Shown here one piece after another: positions 1 to 7,430 of a DNA stretch of 22,473 nucleotides. This DNA comes from an uncultured cyanobacterium (GTDB taxonomy: Bacteria; Cyanobacteriota; Cyanobacteriia; PCC-6307; Cyanobiaceae): contig CAIYSK010000377.1 of the NCBI GenBank assembly GCA_903928835.1, forward strand, positions 1-22,473, in the 5' to 3' direction. Both the position numbers and the translations under genes were made by a program. How positions within the stretch are numbered: position 1 is the first letter of the stretch; each line of letters opens with the position of its first letter. The notes under the pieces are model-generated. The model was not told the origin of the DNA and searched no databases. It saw only the letters and a list, made by a program, of their open reading frames with translations.

Positions 1-158
1 TCCTCGTCGGCCATTTCCACAAAGGCAAAGCCGCGCTTACGCCCGGTATCGCGCTCCAGGGGCAAGGCGCAACTTGTCACCTCACCAAAGGGTGAGAACA
101 ATTCCGATATGTCTTCCTGCTCGGCGCGGAAGGGAAGATTGCCAACAAAAATACTCAC
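1..158 (-). CDS. RRM-family RNA-binding protein (N-terminal part, runs off the window)
   Basis: The first 52 codons are present and the gene continues past base 1. The translation begins VSIFVGNLPF. It contains the RNP2 motif IFVGNL at residues 3-8 and the RNP1 motif KRGFAFVEM at residues 41-49, the two RNA-contacting strands of an RNA recognition motif. Small single-RRM proteins of this kind are common in cyanobacteria, where they bind RNA in the cytoplasm and often respond to cold; that role comes from the family. I chose the GTG at 156-158 because it places RNP2 directly at the N-terminus, as is usual. There is no clear Shine-Dalgarno sequence. The gene lies 75 bases downstream of argH on the same strand, which is the neighbour expected in picocyanobacteria. 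Confidence 0.88.
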   Translation of the reverse strand, partial: MSIFVGNLPFRAEQEDISELFSPFGEVTSCALPLERDTGRKRGFAFVEMADE

Positions 159-233
159 GGACCAACACCGGCCTCGGGGCCGCTGAACTGTGGGCCCTTA
201 GGCCTCTAACCAAGCCAGCCTAAATCGCCCGGT

Positions 234-1652
234 TCAACCTTTCTGGGCTCCGGTTGCCAAGCGGGTGCGGATTCGCTGCAACTGCCTTTCCACCTGATCA
301 AAGGCGGTACCCCCCTCACTGCGGCGGGCCGCAACCACTTGGCGGGGAGCAATGGCGGCATAGATATCGGCCTCAAAGCCTGGATGCAGCTGTTGCCAGC
401 GTTCCAAGGGAAGGTCCTTGAGCAACACCTGCTCAGCGAGGCAGGTCTTCACCAAGCCACCCACCAATTGATAGGCCTCCCGGAAGGGAATGCCCTTGGC
501 CACCAGGTAATCAGCCACGTCCGTGGCATTGGAAAAATCAGAAGCAACCGCAGCCTCAAGCCGCTGGGGCCGAAATTCCAGGCCCTCCTCAAACAGGATG
601 GCCATCGCCTCCAGGCAATCGCGGCAGGTGCGTACCCCATCGAACAGGGCTTCTTTGTCTTCCTGGAAATCCTTGTTGTAGGCCAGCGGCAAGCCCTTGA
701 TCATGGTGAGCAGGCCCATCAAATGGCCAAATACCCGGCCGCTCTTGCCGCGCACCAATTCGGGCACATCGGGATTTTTCTTCTGGGGCATCAGGCTGCT
801 GCCCGTGGCACAGCGATCCGTGAGGCTGATGAAGCCAAATTCCTCACTCGCCCACAAGACCACCTCCTCACTGAGCCGGCTGAGGTGCACCATCACCAAG
901 CTGGCTGCAGCCATGAATTCCACCGCAAAGTCCCGGTCGCTGACCGCATCAAGGCTGTTGGCGTAGACCTCGTCAAAGCCAAGCTCCTCGGCGGTTTGAC
1001 GGCGATCAATCGGGACCGGTGTACCGGCCAGGGCGGCGGCACCGAGGGGTGAAATATTGACCCGTTGCCGCACATCCGCCAGGCGGGAGCGATCCCGCTC
1101 TGCCATCTCGATATAGGCAAGCAAATGATGGGCCAGACACACCGGCTGGGCCCGCTGGAGGTGGGTGTAACCAGGAATCAAGGTGGAGGCGTGGGCCTCG
1201 GCCTGGGCCAGGAGGGCCCGTTCAAAGCGCACCAAGGCCCCATCGATCAAATCGATTTGGCTGCGCAACCAGAGGCGCACATCCGTGCCCACCTGATCGT
1301 TACGGCTGCGACCGGTGTGGAGCTTTTTGCCCAGGGGCCCCAGCAGGGCAATCAGCCGGTGCTCCACCGCAAAATGCACGTCCTCCGCTTCCAAACCTGG
1401 ATTGAACTGGCCAGCTGCCGCTTCGGCGCGGACCTGCTGCAAGCCCCTAATCAGCTCCAGCGCCTCAGCCTCGGAGATCACGCCGCAACGGCCCAACATC
1501 CGGGCATGGGCCACGGAACCATCGAGATCCTGCTCCAGCAGCTCCAAATCGAAGCCAATCGACGCATTGAACCGCTCAATCGCAGGGTGCAGCCCCTGAT
1601 CAAAACGATCACTCCAAGTGGTGGTGCCAGTCGGGATCGGATCTGAGGCCAT
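234..1652 (-). CDS. argH: Argininosuccinate lyase
   Basis: A 472-residue cytosolic enzyme that splits argininosuccinate into arginine and fumarate, the last step of arginine synthesis. The length fits the family (about 460). Visible landmarks are [10 protein letters not shown] at residues 112-121, the catalytic-histidine region GYTHLQ at 161-166, and the fumarate-lyase signature [12 protein letters not shown] at 284-295 on the mobile loop that carries the catalytic serine. The ATG at 1650-1652 gives the expected N-terminus (SDRFDQGL at 14-21). The gene begins 100 bases after the ftsY stop and is probably read from the same upstream strand. In related genomes a PP2C-type phosphatase gene usually sits between ftsY and argH, and it is missing here. 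Confidence 0.97.
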   Translation of the reverse strand: MASDPIPTGTTTWSDRFDQGLHPAIERFNASIGFDLELLEQDLDGSVAHARMLGRCGVISEAEALELIRGLQQVRAEAAAGQFNPGLEAEDVHFAVEHRLIALLGPLGKKLHTGRSRNDQVGTDVRLWLRSQIDLIDGALVRFERALLAQAEAHASTLIPGYTHLQRAQPVCLAHHLLAYIEMAERDRSRLADVRQRVNISPLGAAALAGTPVPIDRRQTAEELGFDEVYANSLDAVSDRDFAVEFMAAASLVMVHLSRLSEEVVLWASEEFGFISLTDRCATGSSLMPQKKNPDVPELVRGKSGRVFGHLMGLLTMIKGLPLAYNKDFQEDKEALFDGVRTCRDCLEAMAILFEEGLEFRPQRLEAAVASDFSNATDVADYLVAKGIPFREAYQLVGGLVKTCLAEQVLLKDLPLERWQQLHPGFEADIYAAIAPRQVVAARRSEGGTAFDQVERQLQRIRTRLATGAQKG

Positions 1653-1679
1653 CGAGCGCCGGGAGCTGGTAGCTGACCT

Positions 1680-1752
1680 TCAGCTTGGCAGGGAAGCCAA
1701 CACCTGCTGGTCGCCCACCTTCAACACCGCACTGGTGGGAAGGACACGAAAG
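1680..1752 (-). other. Short ftsY-argH gap with a coding-like tail, possible gene remnant
   Basis: The 100 bases between ftsY and argH hold no complete gene. One minus-strand frame reads through the ftsY stop region as FRVLPTSAVLKVGDQQ and a few more residues, ending at a TGA at 1680-1682, 27 bases before the argH start. This is where the 3' end of an rsbU-like phosphatase gene would lie in related picocyanobacteria. The tail looks protein-like, but it is too short to assign, and a chance open frame is equally possible. Confidence 0.2.
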
Positions 1753-3219
1753 CTAGCCGCCCAGCAAGGCCTCAACAAACTCGAAACTGTTGAAGGGCCG
1801 CAAATCTCGAATGCCTTCGCCAGCACCCACAAAGCGAATCGGCAATCCGGCTTCCGAAGCCACCGCCAGGGCCACCCCGCCGCGGGCACTGCCATCCAAT
1901 TTGGTGAGCACCACGCCCGTGAGGCCTGCGGCCTTGGCAAAGGCCATCGCCTGGCGCAGTCCGTTTTGGCCCTGGCTGGCATCCAAGACCAGCAGGGATT
2001 CCACCACCGCATCCGGGGCCAATTTGTCAACAATGCGCCGGACCTTGGCCAACTCCTCCATGAGGTTGTGCTTGGTTTGCAGCCGACCAGCCGTATCCAC
2101 CAAAACCAGCTCGGTGCCCTTGGCCTTGGCCGCACCAATGGCGTCAAACACCACCGCAGCAGGATCCGCATTAGCGCTGGGATTGGCAATGACCGGCACA
2201 TCGCTGCGATCACCCCAAACCTGAACCTGTTGAACGGCCGCCGCCCGAAAGGTATCGGCCGCCGCAATCAAACAGCTATAGCCACTGCGCACGGCCAGGT
2301 TGGCCAGCTTTCCCAGGGTGGTGGTTTTGCCCACACCATTCACGCCCACCATCAACCACACATTGAGGCGATCCCGCTGGGGAGCCAGCAGGGCATGGGC
2401 GCTGGCCTGGATCGGTTGATCCAGGATGCCCCGGAGCAGTTCCTTCAGAAAACGGATCCCCTCGCTGGGGTCGACCACCTCCTCATTGAGGCGTTTTCGC
2501 AGGGCTTCGAGCACCTGATCGGTGGCCTTAACTCCCACATCGGCCCGCAACAGGGTGCCTTCCAGATCATCGAGCACCTCGGGGGTGAGGGGGTCGTCAC
2601 CAAGGTTTTCAAGCAGCTGGGTGACAAAGCCCTGGCGGGTTTTCTCCAGGCCCTGGCGCAGGCGACTGAGCCAATCAATCTCCTCAAGGGAAACCTGATC
2701 GATCCGTTTGCCCTGGGCAGCCAGCACCTCCGCCGACCAAGTGAAGGTGTCATCAAAGGCGCCGAGCTCGGGCTCCGTCGCCATGGGGGCAGGCGAACGA
2801 TCACCTGGCGGTGCCTGGGCTGGCGCCTCGGGGGCAGCAATGGCCTGCTGGCGCTCCACCCGCTGGGCCGCGGCCTGCTCCAACAGGGACAACCCTTGGG
2901 GCGCCTGCGGGGATGGCGGCTCAACTGCTGCTGGTGGGGGGGCAATCGGAGCGGCAATCGGTTCCACCTTGGAGGTTTCCGCTTTTGCGACGTCCTGTTT
3001 GAGAACGTCCTGTTTGGCGACTTCCTGCTTCGCCGCGTCCTGCTGGGCCTTCAGCCGGGCATAGGCCTGCTTGGCCCACTCGAGGGCCGCTGCATCGCTG
3101 TCAAGGGACTCCCCACCGGAAGGGAGGGGATCCTCTTGGGGGCCGTCCTGGGACGAAGGGGGCTCGGGGGCACCGTTATCGGGGGCACCGCTGCTGCGGT
3201 TGAACCAGTCGTAAACCAT
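1753..3219 (-). CDS. ftsY: Signal recognition particle receptor FtsY
   Basis: A 488-residue SRP GTPase that docks ribosome-SRP complexes at the membrane so that membrane proteins are inserted as they are made. Residues 1 to about 170 form an acidic, Ala/Pro/Gln-rich A domain with KQDV-type repeats at 64-79. The N domain (about 175-275) and G domain follow. The GTPase motifs are clear: P-loop GVNGVGKTTT at 292-301, DTFRAAAVQQ at 322-331, DTAGR at 375-379, TKLDGSARGG at 439-448 and GAGEGI at 465-470. The ATG at 3217-3219 lies six bases from the nusB stop. The GAGGGG that can serve as ribosome binding site overlaps the end of nusB, so the two genes are probably translationally linked. The protein ends directly after the G domain, as is normal. 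Confidence 0.96.
   Translation of the reverse strand: MVYDWFNRSSGAPDNGAPEPPSSQDGPQEDPLPSGGESLDSDAAALEWAKQAYARLKAQQDAAKQEVAKQDVLKQDVAKAETSKVEPIAAPIAPPPAAVEPPSPQAPQGLSLLEQAAAQRVERQQAIAAPEAPAQAPPGDRSPAPMATEPELGAFDDTFTWSAEVLAAQGKRIDQVSLEEIDWLSRLRQGLEKTRQGFVTQLLENLGDDPLTPEVLDDLEGTLLRADVGVKATDQVLEALRKRLNEEVVDPSEGIRFLKELLRGILDQPIQASAHALLAPQRDRLNVWLMVGVNGVGKTTTLGKLANLAVRSGYSCLIAAADTFRAAAVQQVQVWGDRSDVPVIANPSANADPAAVVFDAIGAAKAKGTELVLVDTAGRLQTKHNLMEELAKVRRIVDKLAPDAVVESLLVLDASQGQNGLRQAMAFAKAAGLTGVVLTKLDGSARGGVALAVASEAGLPIRFVGAGEGIRDLRPFNSFEFVEALLGG
2986..3045 (-). repeat. Four 15-base tandem repeats inside ftsY
   Basis: Four diverged 15-base units share the core CGTCCTG or CTTCCTG on the plus strand. 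On the coding strand they encode a pentapeptide repeated as KQDV plus Ala or Leu, forming a short charged helical stretch in the FtsY A domain. In-frame units can be gained or lost without breaking the protein. Confidence 0.75.
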
Positions 3220-3225
3220 CGCCCC

Positions 3226-3882
3226 TCAGCTCTCCGCAGGCACAGCAGCGGCCGTAAACCGGCGCAACACCCCATTGATCATGCGACGACCCTGCTCATC
3301 GCTGTAGCGATTGGCCAGTTCGACAGCCTCTTTGCAAGCCACCGCCGCCGGGGTTTTGAAATCACTGAGATCGACCGCCGCCAAGCGCAGGATGTCCCGA
3401 TCAATGCGGGGCAACCGTGCCAGGCGCCAACCCTCCATCACCCCATCCAAGCGGGCATCAATGGCTTCGCGCTGACGCAAGACGGCTCGGGCCCGATCCA
3501 TGGCGCCACGGCGCACCTCGTCTTGATCAGCCAGGAGCAGGAGCCTGGGCAATTCCAGGCTGGCCGAAAGCCGATTGAGCGCCTGCTCCGCCGAAACCAA
3601 ACCGGCCTGCAAATGGCTACGAACCCGGGGCAATTGCTGCTCTCCCTGCTCCTGCAATTCACTATCGAGAAGCTCCTGCTGGGCCGTTTGCAGATCCTCC
3701 GCCGACCGATCCAAGGCCTCGCGAACGTGTTGATGGAGGGTGGTCAGGGCTTGCTGCAGGAGGGCATCCATACCCCCATCGGGCAAGCCCTTAGAACTGC
3801 CGCCACTGGCACTGCTGCCACGGTCACTGATCTGACCCAACAGCAACAGGGCCAGTTCACGGGCGAGGGTGCGGCTCTGCAT
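3226..3882 (-). CDS. nusB: Transcription antitermination factor NusB
   Basis: A 218-residue member of the NusB family, which with NusE (ribosomal protein S10) binds boxA in nascent rRNA and helps RNA polymerase avoid early termination. The N-terminus SRTLARELALLLLGQ at residues 3-17 matches the family's first helix. The C-terminal half is more conserved: IDRDILRLAAVDL at 160-172, then KEAVELANRYSDEQGRR at 184-200 and MINGVLRRF at 201-209. It is longer than the E. coli protein (about 139) because of a Gln/Leu-rich middle segment (about 25-150), probably helical, which is usual in picocyanobacteria. The ATG at 3880-3882 overlaps the DUF502 stop by one base (TGATG), suggesting coupled translation. 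Confidence 0.9.
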   Translation of the reverse strand: MQSRTLARELALLLLGQISDRGSSASGGSSKGLPDGGMDALLQQALTTLHQHVREALDRSAEDLQTAQQELLDSELQEQGEQQLPRVRSHLQAGLVSAEQALNRLSASLELPRLLLLADQDEVRRGAMDRARAVLRQREAIDARLDGVMEGWRLARLPRIDRDILRLAAVDLSDFKTPAAVACKEAVELANRYSDEQGRRMINGVLRRFTAAAVPAES

Positions 3883-4607
3883 CAGGACATCTGGGGAGCC
3901 CGCAGCTGGGCCAAGAGACTAGAGAAGCTGCGGTTGGGTGTTTCGCGTTCGTCAGGGTTGACGATGCCAGCGGAAATAATCGTGCGGAAGGCGTCCTCCA
4001 CCGAAAGGTCGAGGTCCTTGACTTTGGTCTCAGGCACCACCGCATACCAACCGGTGGTGGGGTTGGGCGCCGTGGGTATGAACACACTGAGCATGGGCTC
4101 ACTGAAACCCACCTGCAGGGCGGTGCCAAGCACACCGGTCACAAAACCAAGGGCATAGAGGCCCTCTTGGGGGTATTCCACCAGCACAACCCGGCGGAAT
4201 TTGCTGGAGCTTCCCTGGAGAAAGGTTTCCAGCAGCTGCTTGAGGGTTTTATAGACGGAACCCGCCAAAGGAATGCGGAGCAGGGTGCCCTCCCCAAATT
4301 CCAACAGCCAACGACCCACGATATTCCGAGCCATCAAACCGATCAGCAGGATCCCTAGCAGGGGAACCAACAAGCCCACCCCCAGGTTGATCAACTCCAG
4401 CAAAAAGGGGTTGAGGGTATTGAAGGGATTGAACTGCTTGGGAATCGAGGTGAGAAACGCCAGCACGAACCGACTCACCGTGGTGGCCAGCCAAATCGTG
4501 GTAGCCAGCGGAATCACCACCAACAGACCCGCAATCAGGTCGTTCTTGAGATCCTGCTGGAACCGATCGTTCAGAGGCTGGTCAGATCTGGGATTGGACT
4601 GAACCAA
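3882..4607 (-). CDS. DUF502 family membrane protein
   Basis: A 241-residue protein of the DUF502 family, which is widespread in bacteria and plants; I know of no established biochemical activity. Two membrane segments are visible: about residues 24-52, with VVIPLATTIWL, and about 68-94, rich in Gly and Leu. A soluble part follows, with the family-typical stretches FIPTAPNPTTGW at 176-187 and DLSVEDAFRTIISAG at 200-214. The start is a TTG at 4605-4607. No ATG is available in frame near it, and the N-terminus up to KNDLIAGLL resembles that of related proteins. The stop overlaps the nusB start by one base. The gap to the HpsJ-like gene upstream is 70 bases. Confidence 0.88.
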   Translation of the reverse strand: MVQSNPRSDQPLNDRFQQDLKNDLIAGLLVVIPLATTIWLATTVSRFVLAFLTSIPKQFNPFNTLNPFLLELINLGVGLLVPLLGILLIGLMARNIVGRWLLEFGEGTLLRIPLAGSVYKTLKQLLETFLQGSSSKFRRVVLVEYPQEGLYALGFVTGVLGTALQVGFSEPMLSVFIPTAPNPTTGWYAVVPETKVKDLDLSVEDAFRTIISAGIVNPDERETPNRSFSSLLAQLRAPQMS

Positions 4608-4677
4608 GGAACATCCGGGAATCCGGCCTTCAGCTACCTAAGGGCAACTTAGCCATCCGTCAGGTCGTTGAAGGATT

Positions 4678-5349
4678 TCAGAGCAAAGCCACCAGGGCCA
4701 GCACCACAAAGGCAATTGCCAAAACGGCCGAACGGCCAGTGCCTCCAAAGCGGCGCTGTTGCACTGCCAGGTCACGTCCCAACTTGGCCTGACCCAATTG
4801 CTGCTCCTGTTTCTCCAGCTGGGGTTTGAGCTGGGTGTCAATAAATTGACGGGCCTGGGCCTTCTTTTGCTCTTCAGACAGTCCGGCGGGGATCTGACCG
4901 GCCTTTTCTGCCTGGGCAATCACCTGATCAACCGCACCGGGAGCAGCCAGCTGTTGCTTTTCACGCTGGAGCTGCATGGTCTGCATCGCGATGGCACCAT
5001 CGGCCTGGGCGACCTGCTGGGCCGTGGCATTTTCCGAACCAATCGACACCGGCACGGCCACCACCATGGCAATCGCCAGCAGGATGCTCACCACACCAAC
5101 CACCCACTGGATCGGTGAACGGGTGGCTGAGGGTTGGTCGATCTTGGCGCCGTAGAGCATCAACACCATCCCCAGCAAGGCCATCGGGGATTCACCCACG
5201 AGGCGATCCACCAGAAGCTGGCGGAAGGGTTCCAGCGCCCAATTCCAAGAGACCAAGAGCACCAAGAGCTGGAGGCCCATGAGCACCACCAGGGTGATGC
5301 CAATCCAGCGGAGCAGGTGGCCAAAACGACCGGATGGAACGGTGCTCAA
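4678..5349 (-). CDS. HpsJ-like membrane protein with coiled coil
   Basis: A 223-residue membrane protein. Hydrophobic segments lie at about residues 14-35, 52-67, 82-104 and 206-223. Between the third and fourth is a Gln/Ala/Lys-rich stretch (about 109-198) with the look of a coiled coil. The gene sits where picocyanobacteria carry a protein often annotated as HpsJ-like, after a filamentous-cyanobacterial hormogonium polysaccharide secretion protein. A role in polysaccharide export here is not shown by the sequence. The start is a TTG at 5347-5349; an in-frame TAA at 5386-5388 limits upstream choices, and no ATG occurs before residue 24. It diverges from queG across 45 bases, so both promoters must be compressed or overlap. 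Confidence 0.6.
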   Translation of the reverse strand: MSTVPSGRFGHLLRWIGITLVVLMGLQLLVLLVSWNWALEPFRQLLVDRLVGESPMALLGMVLMLYGAKIDQPSATRSPIQWVVGVVSILLAIAMVVAVPVSIGSENATAQQVAQADGAIAMQTMQLQREKQQLAAPGAVDQVIAQAEKAGQIPAGLSEEQKKAQARQFIDTQLKPQLEKQEQQLGQAKLGRDLAVQQRRFGGTGRSAVLAIAFVVLALVALL

Positions 5350-5394
5350 GGGGTTCTCGCAGCAGACTGGGGATGTGGAGCAACTTTACGGGTG

Positions 5395-6420
5395 ATGGCG
5401 GGACCTGCCCAACCAGGCCATGACCCCCAGCAGCTGGTGGTCCTGCTCAAGCAGCAGGCCATCGCCCTGGGCTTTGACCCGGTCGGCATTGCCGCCGTAC
5501 CCGGCAGCCCCCGCCTGCCCCTGCGCACGGCGGCCCTCGAACGCTGGCTGGCCGCCGGGCACCAGGCCGACATGGCCTGGATGGCCGATCCCCGGCGCCG
5601 CTCCATCGAAGCCCTACTCCCCGGCGTTCGCAGCCTGGTGGCTGTGGGGCTCAACTACTACGTGGATGCCAAGCGCCAACCGGAGACCCTGGCGGTGGCC
5701 CGCTATGGCTGGGGGCGCGATTATCACCGGGTGATTGATGGTCGCCTGCGGCACTTGGGCCGCTGGCTGGAAAGCCAAGCCCCTGGGGTTCAATGGCGGG
5801 CCTGCGTCGATAGTGCACCGCTGATGGACAAGGCCTGGGCTGAGGAGGCTGGGCTGGGCTGGATCGGCAAACACGGCAATTTGATCCACCCCAAAAGGGG
5901 CTCCTGGCTGCTGCTTGGCCACCTGCTCACCACCCTGGACCTACCCGCCGACCAACCCTCTGCCACCCTCTGCGGACGCTGTACGACCTGCCTGGACGCC
6001 TGCCCAACCAAGGCGATTACGGAACCATTTGTGGTGGACAGCCGCCGCTGCATCGCCTTCCACACCATCGAGAACCGCGATGCCGCCTTGCCCCCCCTGA
6101 TCACCGCCGGCATGGGCCCCTGGGTTGCTGGCTGCGACATCTGCCAAGACGTCTGCCCCTGGAACCACCAACCCCTGGAGAGCAGCCGCGACCCCGATCT
6201 CCAACCCAGACCATGGCTACTGGAGCTGAAGGGAGAACGGTCTCTGCAATGGGATGACGCCACCTGGGATGGACGGCTGCGGGCCTCAGCCCTGCGCCGC
6301 ATTAAACCCTGGATGTGGCGCCGCAACATTGCAGCAGCCCTGCGGGCAACCCAGGGAATTGCAACAGCAGAGCGGCAACTCGACCAACCGATGGGGCCAC
6401 ATATCCATGGCAATCCCTAG
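5395..6420 (+). CDS. queG: Epoxyqueuosine reductase QueG
   Basis: A 341-residue cobalamin- and iron-sulfur-dependent enzyme that reduces epoxyqueuosine to queuosine in the anticodon loop of GUN-decoding tRNAs. The catalytic-region motif CVDSAPLMDKAWAEEAGLGW starts at residue 137; Asp139 is the likely proton donor by analogy with the Bacillus enzyme. Two 4Fe-4S cluster motifs are seen, CGRCTTCLDACP at 193-204 and CDICQDVCP at 247-255, with a further Cys at 219. The frame is open far upstream, but that part lies opposite the HpsJ-like gene, so I start at the ATG at 5395 (a GTG at 5392 is a close alternative). The usual HEAT-like C-terminal region is short. The TPR gene follows after 24 bases. 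Confidence 0.94.
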   Translation: MAGPAQPGHDPQQLVVLLKQQAIALGFDPVGIAAVPGSPRLPLRTAALERWLAAGHQADMAWMADPRRRSIEALLPGVRSLVAVGLNYYVDAKRQPETLAVARYGWGRDYHRVIDGRLRHLGRWLESQAPGVQWRACVDSAPLMDKAWAEEAGLGWIGKHGNLIHPKRGSWLLLGHLLTTLDLPADQPSATLCGRCTTCLDACPTKAITEPFVVDSRRCIAFHTIENRDAALPPLITAGMGPWVAGCDICQDVCPWNHQPLESSRDPDLQPRPWLLELKGERSLQWDDATWDGRLRASALRRIKPWMWRRNIAAALRATQGIATAERQLDQPMGPHIHGNP

Positions 6421-6444
6421 GCTGGGGGCTCCTGTTGAGACTCC

Positions 6445-7347
6445 ATGGCACCCCGCTGGCTGCGCGCTGGAGTTGCAGCTCCCCTACTGCTTGGGGTGTG
6501 GGTGGGTCAGATGCCGGCGGCCAAGGCCAACTTTGTGCCCTACGTCTACGTACCCCAACGGGTGGAGCTCGAGGGGGCTGGCCTTGGCATTGCCCAAGCA
6601 GCAGCCCGGCTATTGCGAGTGGGACAGGCCAATGAGGCTGCCCGCCTGGCCGCCCTCACGGTGCAATTGCTGCCCGATGACCCCCGCGGCTGGTTGCTGC
6701 TCGCCGAAGCCCAGCTGCGCAGCAAACAGTTGAAAGAGGCCGGCATTGCCCTAGCCCATGCCAAACAACTGGATCCTCGCAACCCCGGCATCTGGTTTGC
6801 CCAAGGCTCCCTCGCCCTTCGGGAAGGCAAGCCCAAGGACGCCATTGGCCTGCTGGAGCAGGGGCTCAAATTGGATGGCAACAATGCGGGCGCCTACTTC
6901 GACATCGGCAACGCCCACGTCCAGCTGGCGCAATCGGCAGCGGCGCTGGTGGCCTTTGAAAAGGCAGCCAGCCTGCGCCGCGACTTCTGGGAAGCGATCA
7001 ACAACCAGGGGTTGGTGCTGTTCGACCAAGGCAAAACCAAAGAAGCAATTGCCCGCTGGCGCCAGGTTCTGAAGCTCAAGCCCGATGCCGCCGAAACCAC
7101 CTTGGCCCTGGCCACGGGCCTGTTTAGCCAAAACCGGACCAACCGCCAGGACGCCCTGGACCTGGCCAACAAGGCCCTCACAAGTGATCCCAACTACGTG
7201 CTGGAGAGCTACCAAAAAGACCAGCTTTGGGGACCCAAATTGCGGCAGGCAACCCAGGAGCTTCTGCGTCAGAGCGAGCTCAAATCGGCCGTGGAGCGGG
7301 CAAAGGCCAATGCCAATCCCGATGGCGATAACGGCGACGATGGCTAG
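6445..7347 (+). CDS. Secreted or periplasmic TPR-repeat protein
   Basis: A 300-residue protein. Residues 1-28 look like a signal peptide: a positively charged start, a Leu/Val-rich core and a cleavage site after MPAAKA. The mature part is mostly tetratricopeptide repeats in a regular 34-residue phase, at about 46-79, 80-113, 114-147, 148-181 and 182-215. The clearest are around GIWFAQGSLALREGKPKDA and WEAINNQGLVLFDQGKTKEA. A degenerate sixth repeat and an acidic tail (DGDNGDD) follow. TPR proteins act as protein-binding scaffolds; the partner is unknown. The ATG at 6445 follows queG by 24 bases, so they are probably co-transcribed. It is a conserved picocyanobacterial neighbour of queG and the topoisomerase gene. 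Confidence 0.85.
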   Translation: MAPRWLRAGVAAPLLLGVWVGQMPAAKANFVPYVYVPQRVELEGAGLGIAQAAARLLRVGQANEAARLAALTVQLLPDDPRGWLLLAEAQLRSKQLKEAGIALAHAKQLDPRNPGIWFAQGSLALREGKPKDAIGLLEQGLKLDGNNAGAYFDIGNAHVQLAQSAAALVAFEKAASLRRDFWEAINNQGLVLFDQGKTKEAIARWRQVLKLKPDAAETTLALATGLFSQNRTNRQDALDLANKALTSDPNYVLESYQKDQLWGPKLRQATQELLRQSELKSAVERAKANANPDGDNGDDG

Positions 7348-7370
7348 GCAACAGATGCCGTAGACCTTCA

Positions 7371-7402
7371 GGGGCCTCAACACCATCTGTAGGCTGAGCC
7401 CC
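7371..7402 (+). other. Weak hairpin between the TPR and topoisomerase genes
   Basis: GGGGCCTCA at 7371-7379 can pair with TGAGCCCC at 7395-7402, giving eight pairs with one bulged C and a 15-base loop. No T-run follows, so it is not a classical intrinsic terminator. It lies in the 83-base gap before the topoisomerase start and could be an mRNA structure or chance. Confidence 0.25.
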
Positions 7403-7430
7403 AACTTCAGCCCTCTCACCGCAGCACCGG

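Noticed and set aside
170..183. Small hairpin CGGCC-TCGG-GGCCG after argH as a terminator
   Set aside because: Only five pairs, no T-run on the argH strand, and it lies just before the RRM gene.
1618..4158. An 846-codon plus-strand open frame opposite ftsY, nusB and the DUF502 gene
   Set aside because: It lies antisense to three clearly conserved genes and has low-complexity Gly/Gln/His-rich composition with no domain; GC-rich codon use on the opposite strand explains it.
5134..5394. Upstream extension of the queG frame by 87 codons
   Set aside because: It is antisense to the HpsJ-like gene, has His/Gln-rich shadow composition, and QueG begins normally at the ATG at 5395.
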